In this document: piece by piece, positions 19,152 through 29,992 of the stretch
How positions within the stretch are numbered: position 1 is the stretch's first letter
Layout of the letters: each line of letters starts with the position of its first letter
Origin: Armillaria gallica
Taxonomy: Eukaryota; Basidiomycota; Agaricomycetes; Agaricales; Physalacriaceae
DNA: 64,000 bases
Direction: 5' to 3'
Assembly: GCA_037576215.1 (NCBI GenBank)
Contig: JBANDB010000001.1
Coordinates: 1,364,001-1,428,000, forward strand
Notes under the pieces: generated by a model
Database searches by the model: none
Seen by the model: the letters and a program-made list of their open reading frames with translations, nothing else
Told to the model about the DNA's origin: nothing
Position numbers and translations under genes: made by a program

Positions 19152-22100
19152 GGCTCACCAACAACGAATCACCAGTTTGCCATCTTCTTCCCTGCGTAGA
19201 ATGGCGCAATCACGTTTCTCAATGTCCCAGGCGAGAGTGACTTCGCATCGACCACTGGGTAGGAGACAACGAATTGTAGCAACATCTCACTTGTAAGATA
19301 AAATAAGGTCAAGTCGAAGGGCGAAGGGAGCACATACCTAGATGGGAAATTGAAGATAGCGGCGCTACCATCCATTCACACGCGTGTTCGCAAGTGAAAC
19401 ACCACATGCAACGACACGAGTCTTTACCTTTGTTTGCACAGAAACATATCATGTCCTCGAAATGGCTTCTTATGCAACCTACTTCTCCCCCAACAAGCTG
19501 CGCCTCATCAGTGATCAGAAGCCCAATAACTTGGACGTTCTTTCACTGATGCCGTTGATGAGAAGTTATGTCCCACTGGCACAGCGAGCGTGAGTAAGAT
19601 TAGCATAATGAGATGAAAAACAAGTACCTGAGAGTGCAAATAATCGTGTCACCCTTTTCCAAAAGTCATTTGTCTCGCCTGTAAGACTGACAATCTCCTT
19701 GCCACCTTGAGGTCCCAAAAACTTGTCCAGCTGACTGCTGGTATGGTACAATGGGTCTACGGGAAAAGATTCTCGTCTGACATATACAACGCCTGGAAGA
19801 TCTGCATCTGTATCTTGTTGAATGATTCCATTATTGACGTGTAGATCATCTCAGAATTATTGTTATGGATGGCTGACAGCTGATGAGGTTGCAGATCCAA
19901 AGAAGCTGAAAGAGGCGTCAGAGTAGGGAATTTCAGGTAGAATCAGAGATGCTTGGAATATATGGGAGGCCTGGTTTTGGAGTGAAGCCACCGGTCAGAG
20001 ATGATGGAGTTGGGAGGGATGAGGTCGAACATTGGAATCATTAAGGTGACATTACGTTCATCTTCAGCGTAGCGTTGGCGGAGAACATAGGTATCATGGG
20101 AGAGAATGACCTTTCCATCAACATCTTCGACAATGATTAAAAAGGTTTCAGTGCTGCCATGATTCTTCTCACCGCAGTGCAAGCCAGGGATGATCAACAA
20201 ACCGGTACTCAGCAAGGAGCAGGTGATAGGTTGACCTTCAACTTCAAGCCTGACGGTAATTTCAGAAATACTGCTTTCAATAAAGAAGCGATCTACACAC
20301 CAAAGCTTAGGGAAGCTGTGGATGAGTCGATGTACCGGTTTTTTCGCATTTATTACTCCGATGAGCTTACCAATCTCAGGAGGCGTCTAGAAAACAGGAC
20401 TTAACACTCGAAACGGAATAAGAGCAGCAATGACTGACGAGATCAATGTACCGATATCAGGGCTTTTACTTCAAAGTTCGGTAGCATGCCCTCGCCACTT
20501 CTTGTAAACGACGCACAACCCTCGACTTTGCCCATGGCCTCCAGAAAATTTGTCAGAGAGGCGTCATCGATCCCCACCTGAAGCAAAGCCTTAGCACTAA
20601 TGCCAAGGAGACAACACATGGCTTACATTCGATTTTCTACCATGTTAAAGAAGCTAAGAGCCACCCTCGCAGGAATGATCCATCCGCATTTCAGGTGTAT
20701 TTCGGAGACCCCTCGACGAATACTAATAATTGATCAGCATACCAAGAAGCTGTAAGGAAACAAGACATACCCACGTGGCAGATTGCTGGATGAATACCAT
20801 GTCGGCGACAAGAACAAACCCTAGGTATAGAATCAGCCTACGAAGAACGAAGAACGAAGAAATATCTGATATACCATCTAGTTAGTATTGCAGTACACAC
20901 GAGAACCTGAAAAAATCTATCCACAAACGACTCTTCCAGCAGAGGACGATCTTCCTAGCGTGATGGATACCGAGACCAAAAGTAAGGAGATCACGAAGGT
21001 TGGAACCTTTGATGTTGTTGGCTTCTTCTGTCAGAATTTCCTGCGCAGCGCCGTCAGCTTTTACGAAGTGAGTGATCGCCTCCTTCTCCACCGCCATGTC
21101 CCTCGAGAGCTTGGCCAGTTTTACAGTCTCTTTTCGGGAGTGCACGAAACTCAGTGTTTGATTCTTTCTAGCCTCGTCGAGGACTTACTCGTCAGACGTC
21201 GTTCATCATTTGGTATCGCTTGATTGCCTTCTTCCAAAGGACTGTTGGCCCTCAATGAAGTGTCGAAGTAGAAAAGACCTTTAACATCTCTTACAAGGAA
21301 GAAAGCGGCGGTATCCTGATAATTTGGAATAGGCAGATAATCCAACGAGAGGCATATACCCGGTGCTTTTCTTTGTGCAATGGATTCTTCGAGTGACGAT
21401 GCTCTCCAGAACTGGACCACTTGTGTCGCGGATTTTGATGATGATGAGGCGAAAGAGATCAGTGTCAACACTTTTACATGACACATCAATCTACATACAA
21501 GGAATGGTCAGCTACGATACATCAAGATGCAGCTGAGCTGTCTACCTTTGTCAAGCTTGCTCTGTGCTTGGGAACTGTGAACGTGCGCGCCTTCGTCTGG
21601 CGATCCCCGGGTAATTCGCAAAGCATCCAGCCTACGTCCTTCTCCCGCATAGCAACTTACACGCATGAGATTGGTGGACCAGACAATGACCCGAACTTTA
21701 TCAAAACTGTAGTAATTGGGGGGTCCATGGGTTAAACTTGGAGTGAAGAATGGAGAGTACGGAGGAGCCTTTGTCGGCAGCAGTGACCGGGTCCGAGCAA
21801 GTCAAAGGATCGACGATGTCCTTGTTGACTTCGGATTTTTCGGATCCACCTTGCCGTCCCCGCCTCGTCGTCCGGCTCATCTCTATTCTCAGACCCCTTC
21901 TTGGTAACTCGCCATCAGTCTCTGCATCCTTCCGCTCCATGTCAGGGTCGCGCCGTACTCAGTACTCTTCTTTGACGGACTGACGAGTCAAGAGGATGGT
22001 CATGAGTACAATGATCGCTTGCTAGCATCGTAGGTTTGGGGCTGGGTGTAACTGCCACGTTCGAGTAGGACGGTGGCCCAGAACGGTCACACCGGGAGTA

Positions 22101-22439
22101 GCGCGCATACTCGGACATTCTCAATCGACTGCGTCTGTTGCCTCTTGGCCTCGGCTCCTTCCCTTCGTAGTATTGCATGCCCATGATGATCACTATGTGG
22201 CTAAGCAAGCAACTGGAATCGACCATATTGTGCGACCTCGACGTCAAGGAACCTGTCTAGCCTGTCACCCGAAGCCGAATGGACGAGCAGGTCGTCAAGG
22301 CAAGGCGGCATAGGGAACAAAAACAGTAACAGGTTTTGTGGGTGCATATTCAGCGATCTTCAAGTAGGCAGGGGAAGTGCGGTACTGTGGATGGGTGCTT
22401 GTCCAGGGGTGATGCACTAATCAAGACAAACCAATGAGT

Positions 22440-22790
22440 CCACGTCGAAGGAGAATGAAGGCACGCACCTAGGTGAGAAATTCAAGATAGCACGACAGGT
22501 TGGGCCTATCCATTCACCCAGATCGTACGCGCCTAGTCAGAGATGCGTGTCACCGATGAAACCCAGTGGCCTACTAAGCATCAAGGAATGGTCAGCGACG
22601 AAATCAAGATGCAGCTTAAGGAGCATACCTTTATCTCGAGCTGGGCTTCGCCCTGGTGATCCTATCTTCTTATTAGATCTGCAGGCAGACGTGGTAGGCG
22701 AAAAGTTGGAGGAAAAGTACAGTACGGAGTAGTCTGGTGCAGGTGCCGATGATGGCGGTGAGAGAGTATGCTGTAGCAATATCATGGGAC
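22440..22790 (-). pseudogene. BRR2: BRR2-like fragment, copy B2
   Basis: This holds the same 55-nt intron as copies A and B (22574-22628) and, after a large internal deletion, the cassette-2 words DLGEWIG and RAILNFSP near 22470-22530. It lies just upstream (minus sense) of copy B, so it is a separate, shorter copy. Remaining bases to 22887 form the upstream region of the next gene. Confidence 0.65.
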
Positions 22791-22887
22791 ATAGCTTATT
22801 GTCCAGACTTCTACGTCGTTCGTGGTGTTCGTGTCGTGTCCGCTGGGCGCATCGTTGGGTTGTTCATTTTGTTGGTTGATATTGGGC

Positions 22888-22895
22888 TATAAAAA
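22888..22895 (+). promoter_or_regulatory. TATA box
   Basis: TATAAAAA lies 73 bases before the ATG at 22961. Confidence 0.55.
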
Positions 22896-22960
22896 GCACA
22901 CCTGATTTTGACTCAAATTTCAAATACTAGCATTTACTTATAAGTTATTTATTTACCACC

Positions 22961-23847
22961 ATGTCGGACGTCCAGATATACTTGAAGCCACGACCAATCT
23001 CCTCCATCTTTGGGCACTCAAATTATCTATCGTTTCAATGGCACCCCGACTTCAAATATGGCCCATTTTTCGCTAGCTACGGGACGATTCCCTCCGACGC
23101 TACAGAGGTATACACCATCCACTCTCCCGACCTATCTGCTGGGATCGCGGTCTTTCATAACGAACTCATCCCTAGCCTCCAAGACGAGCCTCCTGATTCA
23201 GACAAAGAAAACCGTTCTTTATGGCCCAGCATCTATGAACTTGGGATAGCGAAGCTGAAACCAGTGACTCAGTTCCTGCTCGACAGCGAAAGCCACGTCA
23301 ATCGACTCTACCACTCGCCGACACTACAAGTTGAGGACGGTCCCGAGTGGCATAAACTGTTCTTTTCGATTCTGGCTAGACGTGACGTCGAATTCCGCGA
23401 CGGTGATAATGAACTGGAGATATTTGTCTGGGCATATCTGCATTACATGGTGTTCTATGTCAGCCGTAAGTGACTACATCAGTGACCTTTGTCTTTTCTT
23501 ACCGTTGTAGTTCCATGGAACAAGCTGGGGAGAGAGATGCTTCGCCGTATGGACGCATATATCAACAACACCCCTTTTTCAGCTGAAGGGTTGATGTCAC
23601 TCGACGCATACAGGGCGACTGCATGATCATCCCGTCAAAGTACATCGTCGGAAATACACGTTCCAGCGTTCAGTCTCCCAAGGATGACAAGGGCGTTTTG
23701 ACATGTAATAGCGACTCTTATACCGTGACACCCACTTTTCTCCTTCGCGTACGTCGCCAATTTTCTTTATGCTTACTCTATTCTGACTTCTCTCTCCAAT
23801 TTCAGCGACGGAAACGCTCGATGGCACCTGATGACACCTTGACCTAG
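22961..23847 (+). CDS. Unknown conserved protein, paralog of 40.2 kb; frame lesion near the end
   Basis: ATG at 22961 (SDVQIYLKPRPISS) with one intron at 23466-23510 gives a frame that stops at 23624-23626, about 206 residues. Conserved blocks shared with the copy at 40.2 kb include FQWHPDFKYGPFFA, YGTIPSDATE, YTIHSPDLSAGIA and SHVNRLY, then WAYLHYMV before the intron and PWNKL after it. In the other copy the frame runs on past this stop through a further segment and a second intron. Here the matching sequence (to TAG at 23845-23847) continues in another frame, so one base was probably lost near 23615-23626. I do not recognise the family. The protein looks soluble, without signal peptide or membrane helix. 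Confidence 0.6.
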
Positions 23848-24297
23848 TCGGTCTCTTGGATCATTCGCACTCGTTGGACGGCCTAACACGTTACATATTA
23901 TTTATTGTGATGTATAGCAATCCCTTGCGTAACAAGGTTCTAAATTGTTCATCAACTACAATGCAGTTATGTAAGACAATAACTCGGACAGTTGTAGCAA
24001 AATACAAAAATCGCTCCTTCAGAGCATCATCGCTAACTGGTTAGGCAGGACATCCTCAGGTCCATAAAGCGACGACACACGAACGAGAACGAGAACAACA
24101 ACACACGAACATCCAGAACGGGACAGGGAATGAAAGGCTCAGTGAATTAGAATACAAAATGGAGGAGGCACACAATGATGGTGGTGAGGAAGTGGAGAGT
24201 ATGTTCGTAAAGGTGAAAGAAGCGGTATGTGGGCAAGAGGCTGGTAAGACAAGGCGACTTGGTTGATTCTCCCGCAAAGATGGTCTTCAGTGAGGTA

Positions 24298-25893
24298 TTA
24301 TGCGCATTCAAACTTTCCAAGACGAGATATTGCGTCGTAGTTAACGTTTCTCTCCATGGAAACAACCACGGGGAGTCCAGGGGGCCATAGTGGTGCAAGA
24401 TGTTCATTAATTCTTTCCACATCGCCGGAACTACCACAGGATATTCTGATCGAACGAAGATATTGCCCTCGTGAACTGATCATAGCGGTGAGAGGGACCC
24501 ATTGCGAGGGTTGTACGTAGGGATTCCAGAGTGATAGATGCTGCAAATTTGGGAGGAATTTGATAGAAGCAAGCGCATCGAAGATAACTTTAACTTCCAC
24601 GTTCCAAAAGAAGCTAATTTCTAGCGACACCAGACTGTCCATCAACAAGAGACAGTCTTTGATGAAGACCTGATGGAATGCGACGGGATTATGAATGGCT
24701 AAGCTGGTAAGGGTGCAACGAGAACGGCGGACGAACTCATTCATCACCAAGACAACAACGTGTATATCAGATGTGTTGGCGGCACAAATCATGAGGTCGT
24801 CTAAGGAAGGTAGGCGCAGATACGAAAGTAGATGCGGCGACGACACAAAGAGGCGTCGGAGATTGGGGAGGTGAACGTGATGAGTAAAGACGATATTGGG
24901 ATCAGATGCTGGAGACGCAAGAAGATGGCATTCTACAAGAGACCGATACAGTGCAAGGTTTGAAACATTACCCACGAATGTTGCCAGATGGGTAATATGA
25001 GGAGGAAACATGAAATCGCCGAGCCCATGGGCGTCATGTAAAGTCACCTTTCGAAGGCAGGGGGCTTCAACGAAGACACTTCGGACATCTTCGGGCAGCT
25101 CCGCCCTGCTGGATTGTGGTATGTATGAAGTTTTCATAGTCAACGATTCCAGACAAGGGATCTTTCCGCGAACCGCCGTCAACTGCTCCAACAGAGTCAA
25201 GGATATCTGTAGGTCTGTGCTCCTCCAGCGATGTGACTCCTCGAGGATCATGGGAAAGGCTTGGACGGCCGCATCCTCATTGTCGCTGTCCTCAAGTTCT
25301 TCAAATCTGATATCGAGAGGATGCTGTGCCGAACGAAGCATCATTGTTTGGATCGCAGGTACTGTATGACGCAGCGTCCGATCCGATGGACTTGCCCAAA
25401 ATCGCAGGAGTATATGCGACCACAGCTGGGGATAAGATAAAGCGACATCCCTCCAAGCACCGCACACATGGCTGAGCTTCCACGGACCCTGTGAGAAATC
25501 CAGCGCCTCTGGCGCCTCCCAGCCTAAGGGCTCCGTGTTCCACAGCGAAGAATGTATGTCGCGAAACACAGCACGGAGAATTTCGGTGGGAAGACGCCGG
25601 ATTGGTGCTAGCGTTGAGGAATAGGCCACCATGGACTTGTGGACAACATCACGATGGTGTTGCATCTCTGATTTGATTTCATCGATGCGGTATAGCAATG
25701 TGTCGTATACCGAGATCTGCTGTTGGAAAAGCTCGATATTTTGGAGTATCCAATCACGGTCGGTATCGAGGAAAGGTCGTACTGCACGAAGAATACCAGA
25801 AATCTGAGAATTCAGAGTATCGGGTGGGAGTACAGGCTCTGGTACGGAATGTGCCACTGCATCCAAGTGGAACATCGCATCTGTCGCGTTCAT
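24298..25893 (-). CDS. F-box protein 1
   Basis: A single exon gives 531 residues from ATG. The N-terminus has the mushroom-type leader: a helical heptad region (VYDTLLYRIDEIKSEMQHHR) ending in a short F-box core APIRRLPTEILRAVFRDI at about residues 95-113. The block WKLSHVCGAWRDVALSYPQLW follows, and then a long leucine-rich region suited to binding a target. F-box proteins pair with Skp1 in SCF ubiquitin ligases. It is a close paralog of the gene at 29993-31636, including the first bases upstream of the ATG. No frame damage is visible. Confidence 0.85.
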   Translation of the reverse strand: MNATDAMFHLDAVAHSVPEPVLPPDTLNSQISGILRAVRPFLDTDRDWILQNIELFQQQISVYDTLLYRIDEIKSEMQHHRDVVHKSMVAYSSTLAPIRRLPTEILRAVFRDIHSSLWNTEPLGWEAPEALDFSQGPWKLSHVCGAWRDVALSYPQLWSHILLRFWASPSDRTLRHTVPAIQTMMLRSAQHPLDIRFEELEDSDNEDAAVQAFPMILEESHRWRSTDLQISLTLLEQLTAVRGKIPCLESLTMKTSYIPQSSRAELPEDVRSVFVEAPCLRKVTLHDAHGLGDFMFPPHITHLATFVGNVSNLALYRSLVECHLLASPASDPNIVFTHHVHLPNLRRLFVSSPHLLSYLRLPSLDDLMICAANTSDIHVVVLVMNEFVRRSRCTLTSLAIHNPVAFHQVFIKDCLLLMDSLVSLEISFFWNVEVKVIFDALASIKFLPNLQHLSLWNPYVQPSQWVPLTAMISSRGQYLRSIRISCGSSGDVERINEHLAPLWPPGLPVVVSMERNVNYDAISRLGKFECA

Positions 25894-25939
25894 GGTGCCT
25901 CTAATGACGCGTATTAGTTTTCTCTTTTATCATATACGC

Positions 25940-26320
25940 AAGGCGGAATTTACATCTCTTGAAAATCCTGCCAAGTTCAAGTTGACTTCTTCGGAGTAAG
26001 TAAAAGAAATGTCCTGGCGACATCGGACCGTAAAGCCGCAACAAAATGGTTGGTCGGAGTTTGTGATTGTAACTCTTAGTACTGGCCGCCGTCCCGTGCT
26101 CTTCATCAACTCATCTCTGATTTCAAACCCTTCTTCGTCATGTTCTTCTTGCTCCTCTTCATCGGAAACCACAGCAATGCCAACTCGTCATCCGTCCTTG
26201 CTCCATATCGGGATCTCAGGCTTGTCAGGCTTCATTCATGGTCATGGTCGGTGATAGATTGACGAGTTGACAAATGTTCGCAGGCTAGCGTCGCCGGGGT
26301 CTGTGGTTCGCCGTCAGACA
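25940..26320 (-). pseudogene. BRR2: BRR2-like N-terminal fragment, copy C
   Basis: The minus strand encodes CQLVNLS, DPDMEQ, VGIAVVSDEEEQEEHDEEGF and EIRDE in neighbouring frames. This is the acidic N-terminal region of basidiomycete Brr2. It stops abruptly where the F-box gene's upstream region begins, so the rest of the copy is gone. Upstream (26.6-27.2 kb) is the same flank as copy A has. Confidence 0.7.
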
Positions 26321-26559
26321 GAATGTAGGACAGTCATGTCAGTCAGCGCGTACTCGGATGTCCTCACGCTCTGACCAACCCGTCGACCACGATCCCTTGG
26401 CCATGTATTCCCACCGAGCCCATACTGGTTACCACTAACAGCGCCTCACTCAATCAGTACTCGGGCCCGGCATCATTCTAAACAGAGCAAAACCAGACAA
26501 TAGAACCTATTCCGACTAATCGTCAACTTCAAGAAAAGTCTGTCCTCTGCATTGGAACG

Positions 26560-27200
26560 CGCCTCGGAGCTACGTTTTTGCTCAAGACATCTTATCTACC
26601 GAGTGGACCTCCTCCTTCCCACCTTCCGCGTTGCTCGTATTCCGTACACTAGCTATTTGGTCGTCGCTCGAAATCGCGACGAATCCTGGTGAATGTGTAG
26701 GGCGACGAGGGTCAAAACAGTCTATTTTTGAGCTGCGGGGATCATGAGCGAGGCCATTGGCGCACCTCAAATTGTTGCCCGAATCCTATCTTTCATGGGA
26801 CGGGTGCTTCAGGTATTGGATGGTGAGAGGCTGTCCAAACTTCCTTCCCTCGTCGTTCTAATGTACACATGACAGCCACCAGTTTTCGTGTGCAGCTTGA
26901 TACCATCACTTATCTTCCTATCCCTCTGCACACTATCACAGCTCTTTACCCACTTCATCGACCACTGTACCATGGCTGGAGTTCCCATAACTCCCTTTGT
27001 TCTCTGAAGTAGTGGTGACGCGTCTCTAGGCGTAATGCTATTGCCCCTGTCCGTGCGAGGGTTAGCTGGTCTGACGTTTTATCACCAACAGGACTTCTAT
27101 ATCCGGGAATTCAACCGCCAACGTGAACATGTCGGTGTGAAAAGGTACCGACGATAGATCGGCTCGATATCAATCATGGCTTCATAGACGACGTGCTACA
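26560..27200. repeat. Second copy of the BRR2 5'-flank segment
   Basis: Diverged duplicate of 5090-5960 (see there). The shared ATGGCTGGAG is at about 26972. No intact gene is readable. Confidence 0.55.
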
Positions 27201-27269
27201 GTGGCCATCCTTCGTGACACATGTATCGTGCACCAACCCCCCTTTCAGCAGAAGGGTCGACGTATATAG

Positions 27270-27470
27270 GCCAAAGGCTTCGCCTTTCCTACCAAATTAC
27301 GCTCTCCAGGGTAATACGGATGACCAACGTTTCAGCGTTAAATTTTCCAACAATGACAGGGATCTTCTATACGTCTGAGCTCAGTAATCTCAGGAAGCCA
27401 CTAATTATGACTCGCAAACAAAAACCAAGGTGGACAAGATCAATGTACCGATTCCACGGCTACTGATACT
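27270..27470 (-). pseudogene. BRR2: BRR2-like middle fragment, copy D
   Basis: The minus strand reads RYIDL, a short gap that looks like a shrunken intron (27401-27435), then PEITEL. Copy B has RYIDL, a gap at 20397-20438 and PPEIGKL at the matching place. The next bases align poorly. Weak but colinear evidence. Confidence 0.4.
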
Positions 27471-27479
27471 GTCATAAAC

Positions 27480-28287
27480 AGAATCAGAAAGGAAAGCAGA
27501 GTGACAAATACCGCGTAAAGATTGTACTATTCTTCACTCCATTTCTGACATATACGGCAGCGACTTCCTTCCGGGCTCGTACTTGGGTTGACAATTAGCA
27601 AGAGAGGCCGGATGCAATATCCAGATTATATCCTATTTTGTACTTAGGAAGATGAAGATCGAGCTCTGGAAATAGGTATGAAGGCAAGAATCAGTCGCCC
27701 GGGCCGCCTCTGGTGTTGAACTCACGTGTCCAGCCCGATGTATTGCGCAACGTAAATAGAACGAAGCTCTTTTCCTCTAAGACTTTCTCGTGACGAAAAC
27801 TTTTCAAGCTAAGAGTCCTAGCATCGCTCCGACAGAGATTCAGGACCCCCGGTATCGAGGAAAGCGTAACGTACCTCTTGCAGACTGGATACACCTGTGT
27901 CTCCGTACTCGACACTGAATTGTTTGGTGCCCCACTGACCAGTGCCTCTTCTCGCCGTGACTCATAAATCTACAGTGCTCTTTAGGCCCGAACACTGGCA
28001 AACCAGCCCCAGCGCTGATTGATCACCCGAAAGAACCCAGCTGATACCCTTTCGAATACCTTCGCTGTATTTGTGGACCAGCGGTGATGCAAAATGGGTA
28101 AAATCAAAAGTGCTGCTGACCTCCATGAGGAGCACCTGAATCTATGCACATGCGCTAATATATTGTTCCGAAGACCTCACGACGACGGCCGGCAAAGAGA
28201 AGCAAAGACGAATCTTTCTCTTGACATCATCAAAGACCGCACGAAGGTACTCTTAAACAAGACGGCAGCAGCAGTGGATGACAAACG
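27480..28287. other. Intergenic, nothing firm
   Basis: A minus-strand frame at 27691-27915 (74 residues from a non-ATG start) and a plus frame at 28094-28336 are open but show no motif. The second overlaps the upstream region of the GH43-like gene. Confidence 0.35.
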
Positions 28288-29534
28288 ATGGGAATCCTCC
28301 TCCCCTTGCTCATATCGGTGCTCTTGGGTTTTGTGACATCGTCTCCGGTAGAGCTCATCGGGCCTGCACTCTCTCCAGAGGCTTTCAAACATGCTGTCCG
28401 CTCTGCTTATGTCTTTACCTCTTTTACAAACCCATCCGAAACCGATCTCTATGTTTATGTTTCAGACGACGCTACCAATTTTAAGCTTTTGAAAGGACCA
28501 GCTTATACTCCGGTTACTGGTATCCTTCGCGATCCGAGTGTTATGCGTCACATAGAGTAGGTACCGATGCTCTCGTTGAGATATTCCGCTGAATTGTTCT
28601 CATTTTTTTTAGCGGAAAATACTACATTACTTGTGAGCTAACGCGCTGATTCTCGGAGCATAAACTATATACCCTGATACTTGACCCTCTTGAGATACAA
28701 CTGGTTGGAACGGAACCAACTTTGCGATCGCGGTCGGTGTTTATCACTACATGTCCATTCCCCAACTTACTTCCCTTCATTTGCACCACAGAGCAGTCCT
28801 GACCTTCTTACCTGGAAACTTGTCGCCACGATTCCCACCGCTTCCTCGGTGATTACTCCGGTCAACACTTGGGCACCAGTGAGGCGTACTCCAAACTGAA
28901 CTAGTATGCCCACTAACTTTTTCCTCCCAAGGAATTCTTCAAAGATACAAAAACCGGCAAACTGAACATTGTCGTATCTCTCTCAACCGCACTCTATGGC
29001 CCCTTCTTGCCCTACGTGTTTACTGCAAATGACGCTACCCTCACCTCGTGGAGCGGCCCCGTCGTCATGTCCGGTATATCCAATGCAGGCTTGGGATATA
29101 TCGACACCTTCCCGGTATTATTCGAGTAGCCCCGTTCCTTCTGTCGCTGCAGATAAGTTCTGATCCGAGTACAGAGGCCAATATCATCTATTCGCCAAAG
29201 CAGAGACAGTTGGGAAAAAACATATCGAGCACGCCGTTGCTCCGTCCCTTACGGGCCCGTATACCTTTGTCCAGACTGGAGACTTCGCGGGATGGGGCAA
29301 TGTCGAAGGCGGGTGTGTTACCACTCTCCCGAATGGGACTCATCGCTTGTGAGTATCTCGCCATCTGTGGTTTGGACGGTGAGCTTATGATGGAGCAGAT
29401 ATGCCGATGGCTATGATACTGCCAAGTACATCTACTCCGATTCCACTGACCTCTACAACTGGTCTCCCTACCAAATCCTTCCTGACGGTTTGAGCGGGTT
29501 TGTGAGGCATGGCACGGTGTTAAGGCAGAAGTAG
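28288..29534 (+). CDS. Secreted GH43-like glycoside hydrolase
   Basis: This is a multi-exon gene. Exon 1 (28288-28556) starts with a signal peptide (ILLPLLISVLLGFVTSS) and ends at RDPSVMRHI. Short exons add GKYYITY and NGTNFAIA. Then come SSPDLLTWKLVATIPT, NTWAP joined to EFFKDTKTGKLNIVVSLS, GYIDTFPV, AKAETVGKKHIEHAV, FVQTGDFAGWGNVEG and finally GLSGFVRHGTVLRQK. The RDP motif (catalytic base Asp), the WAPE motif and an acidic residue in the DTFP block match the five-bladed GH43 fold of arabinofuranosidases and xylosidases. A plant cell-wall role outside the cell is likely; the substrate cannot be told. Introns are GT-AG and short. One boundary near 29120-29165 is uncertain because a stop there must be spliced out. 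Confidence 0.8.
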
Positions 29535-29992
29535 TTTAGGTACCAGTTATGCAAAGCTCAATCGTTTTCGATGTATGTAACTTACAAATGTTAAGAAGAT
29601 ACAGATTGCGTTTCGGAGTCTGATAGTCAAACGGTGCGGAAATTCTGTTGCCTAAGAACCACACTTGAGTACGCTGTCAGACATCAGACCTCTTCCCGGA
29701 AGAATTGGCCGCGTAGCAAAATCTTTCAAACAACCAATCGCGGTCTTTCCCTTGACTACCTCAATTCCTTTCCTTGATGCGACGGTGTCCGTAATATTAT
29801 AACGGTGATGTATACGAGTGCTACCTCAACAGAATATACATGCCCTCAGAACCTAAGCGGCGAGCATGGGAATTCTCGACTGTAGAGTCCTCCATAGGCA
29901 AGCGCTCAGCGCAAAAAGCTACTGACACGAGAATATCGTAATTGCAGTAATTGAATATCTAGGAATAAAGGAGGACGTACTGCAAAGAAAAG
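29535..29992. other. Intergenic between convergent genes
   Basis: 3' regions of the GH43-like gene (plus) and F-box gene 2 (minus). No further feature was seen. Confidence 0.5.

Larger units (their letters stand above)
17860..22250 (-). pseudogene. BRR2: BRR2-like helicase pseudogene, copy B, split by a hAT element
   Basis: Read from high to low coordinates, the pieces are as follows. An N-terminal part lies near 21740-21940 (MERKDAETDGEL, then DPVTAADKGSSVLSIL). Cassette 1 (GPVLESIV, GLFYFDTS) is near 21260-21480. VHSRKETVKLAKLSRDM to GIHHA lies at 20945-21143. PPEIGKLIGVINAKKPVHRL lies near 20340-20396, followed by the Sec63-like region FLIIVEDVDGK, LRQRYAEDERNVTLMIPMF and DRWLHSKTR at 19960-20170. 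Cassette 2 gives GGKEIVSLTGET (about 19690) and TRVVACGVSLAN (about 19420). The C-terminal VIAPFYAGKKMANW and VVGEPST stand just before the hAT element. The acidic tail EDSDSDEDD is beyond it near 17900-17928. A cassette-2 motif (IVIIMGMQYYEGKE) lies out of order at about 22155-22200. Many stops, shifts and deletions. Confidence 0.85.
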
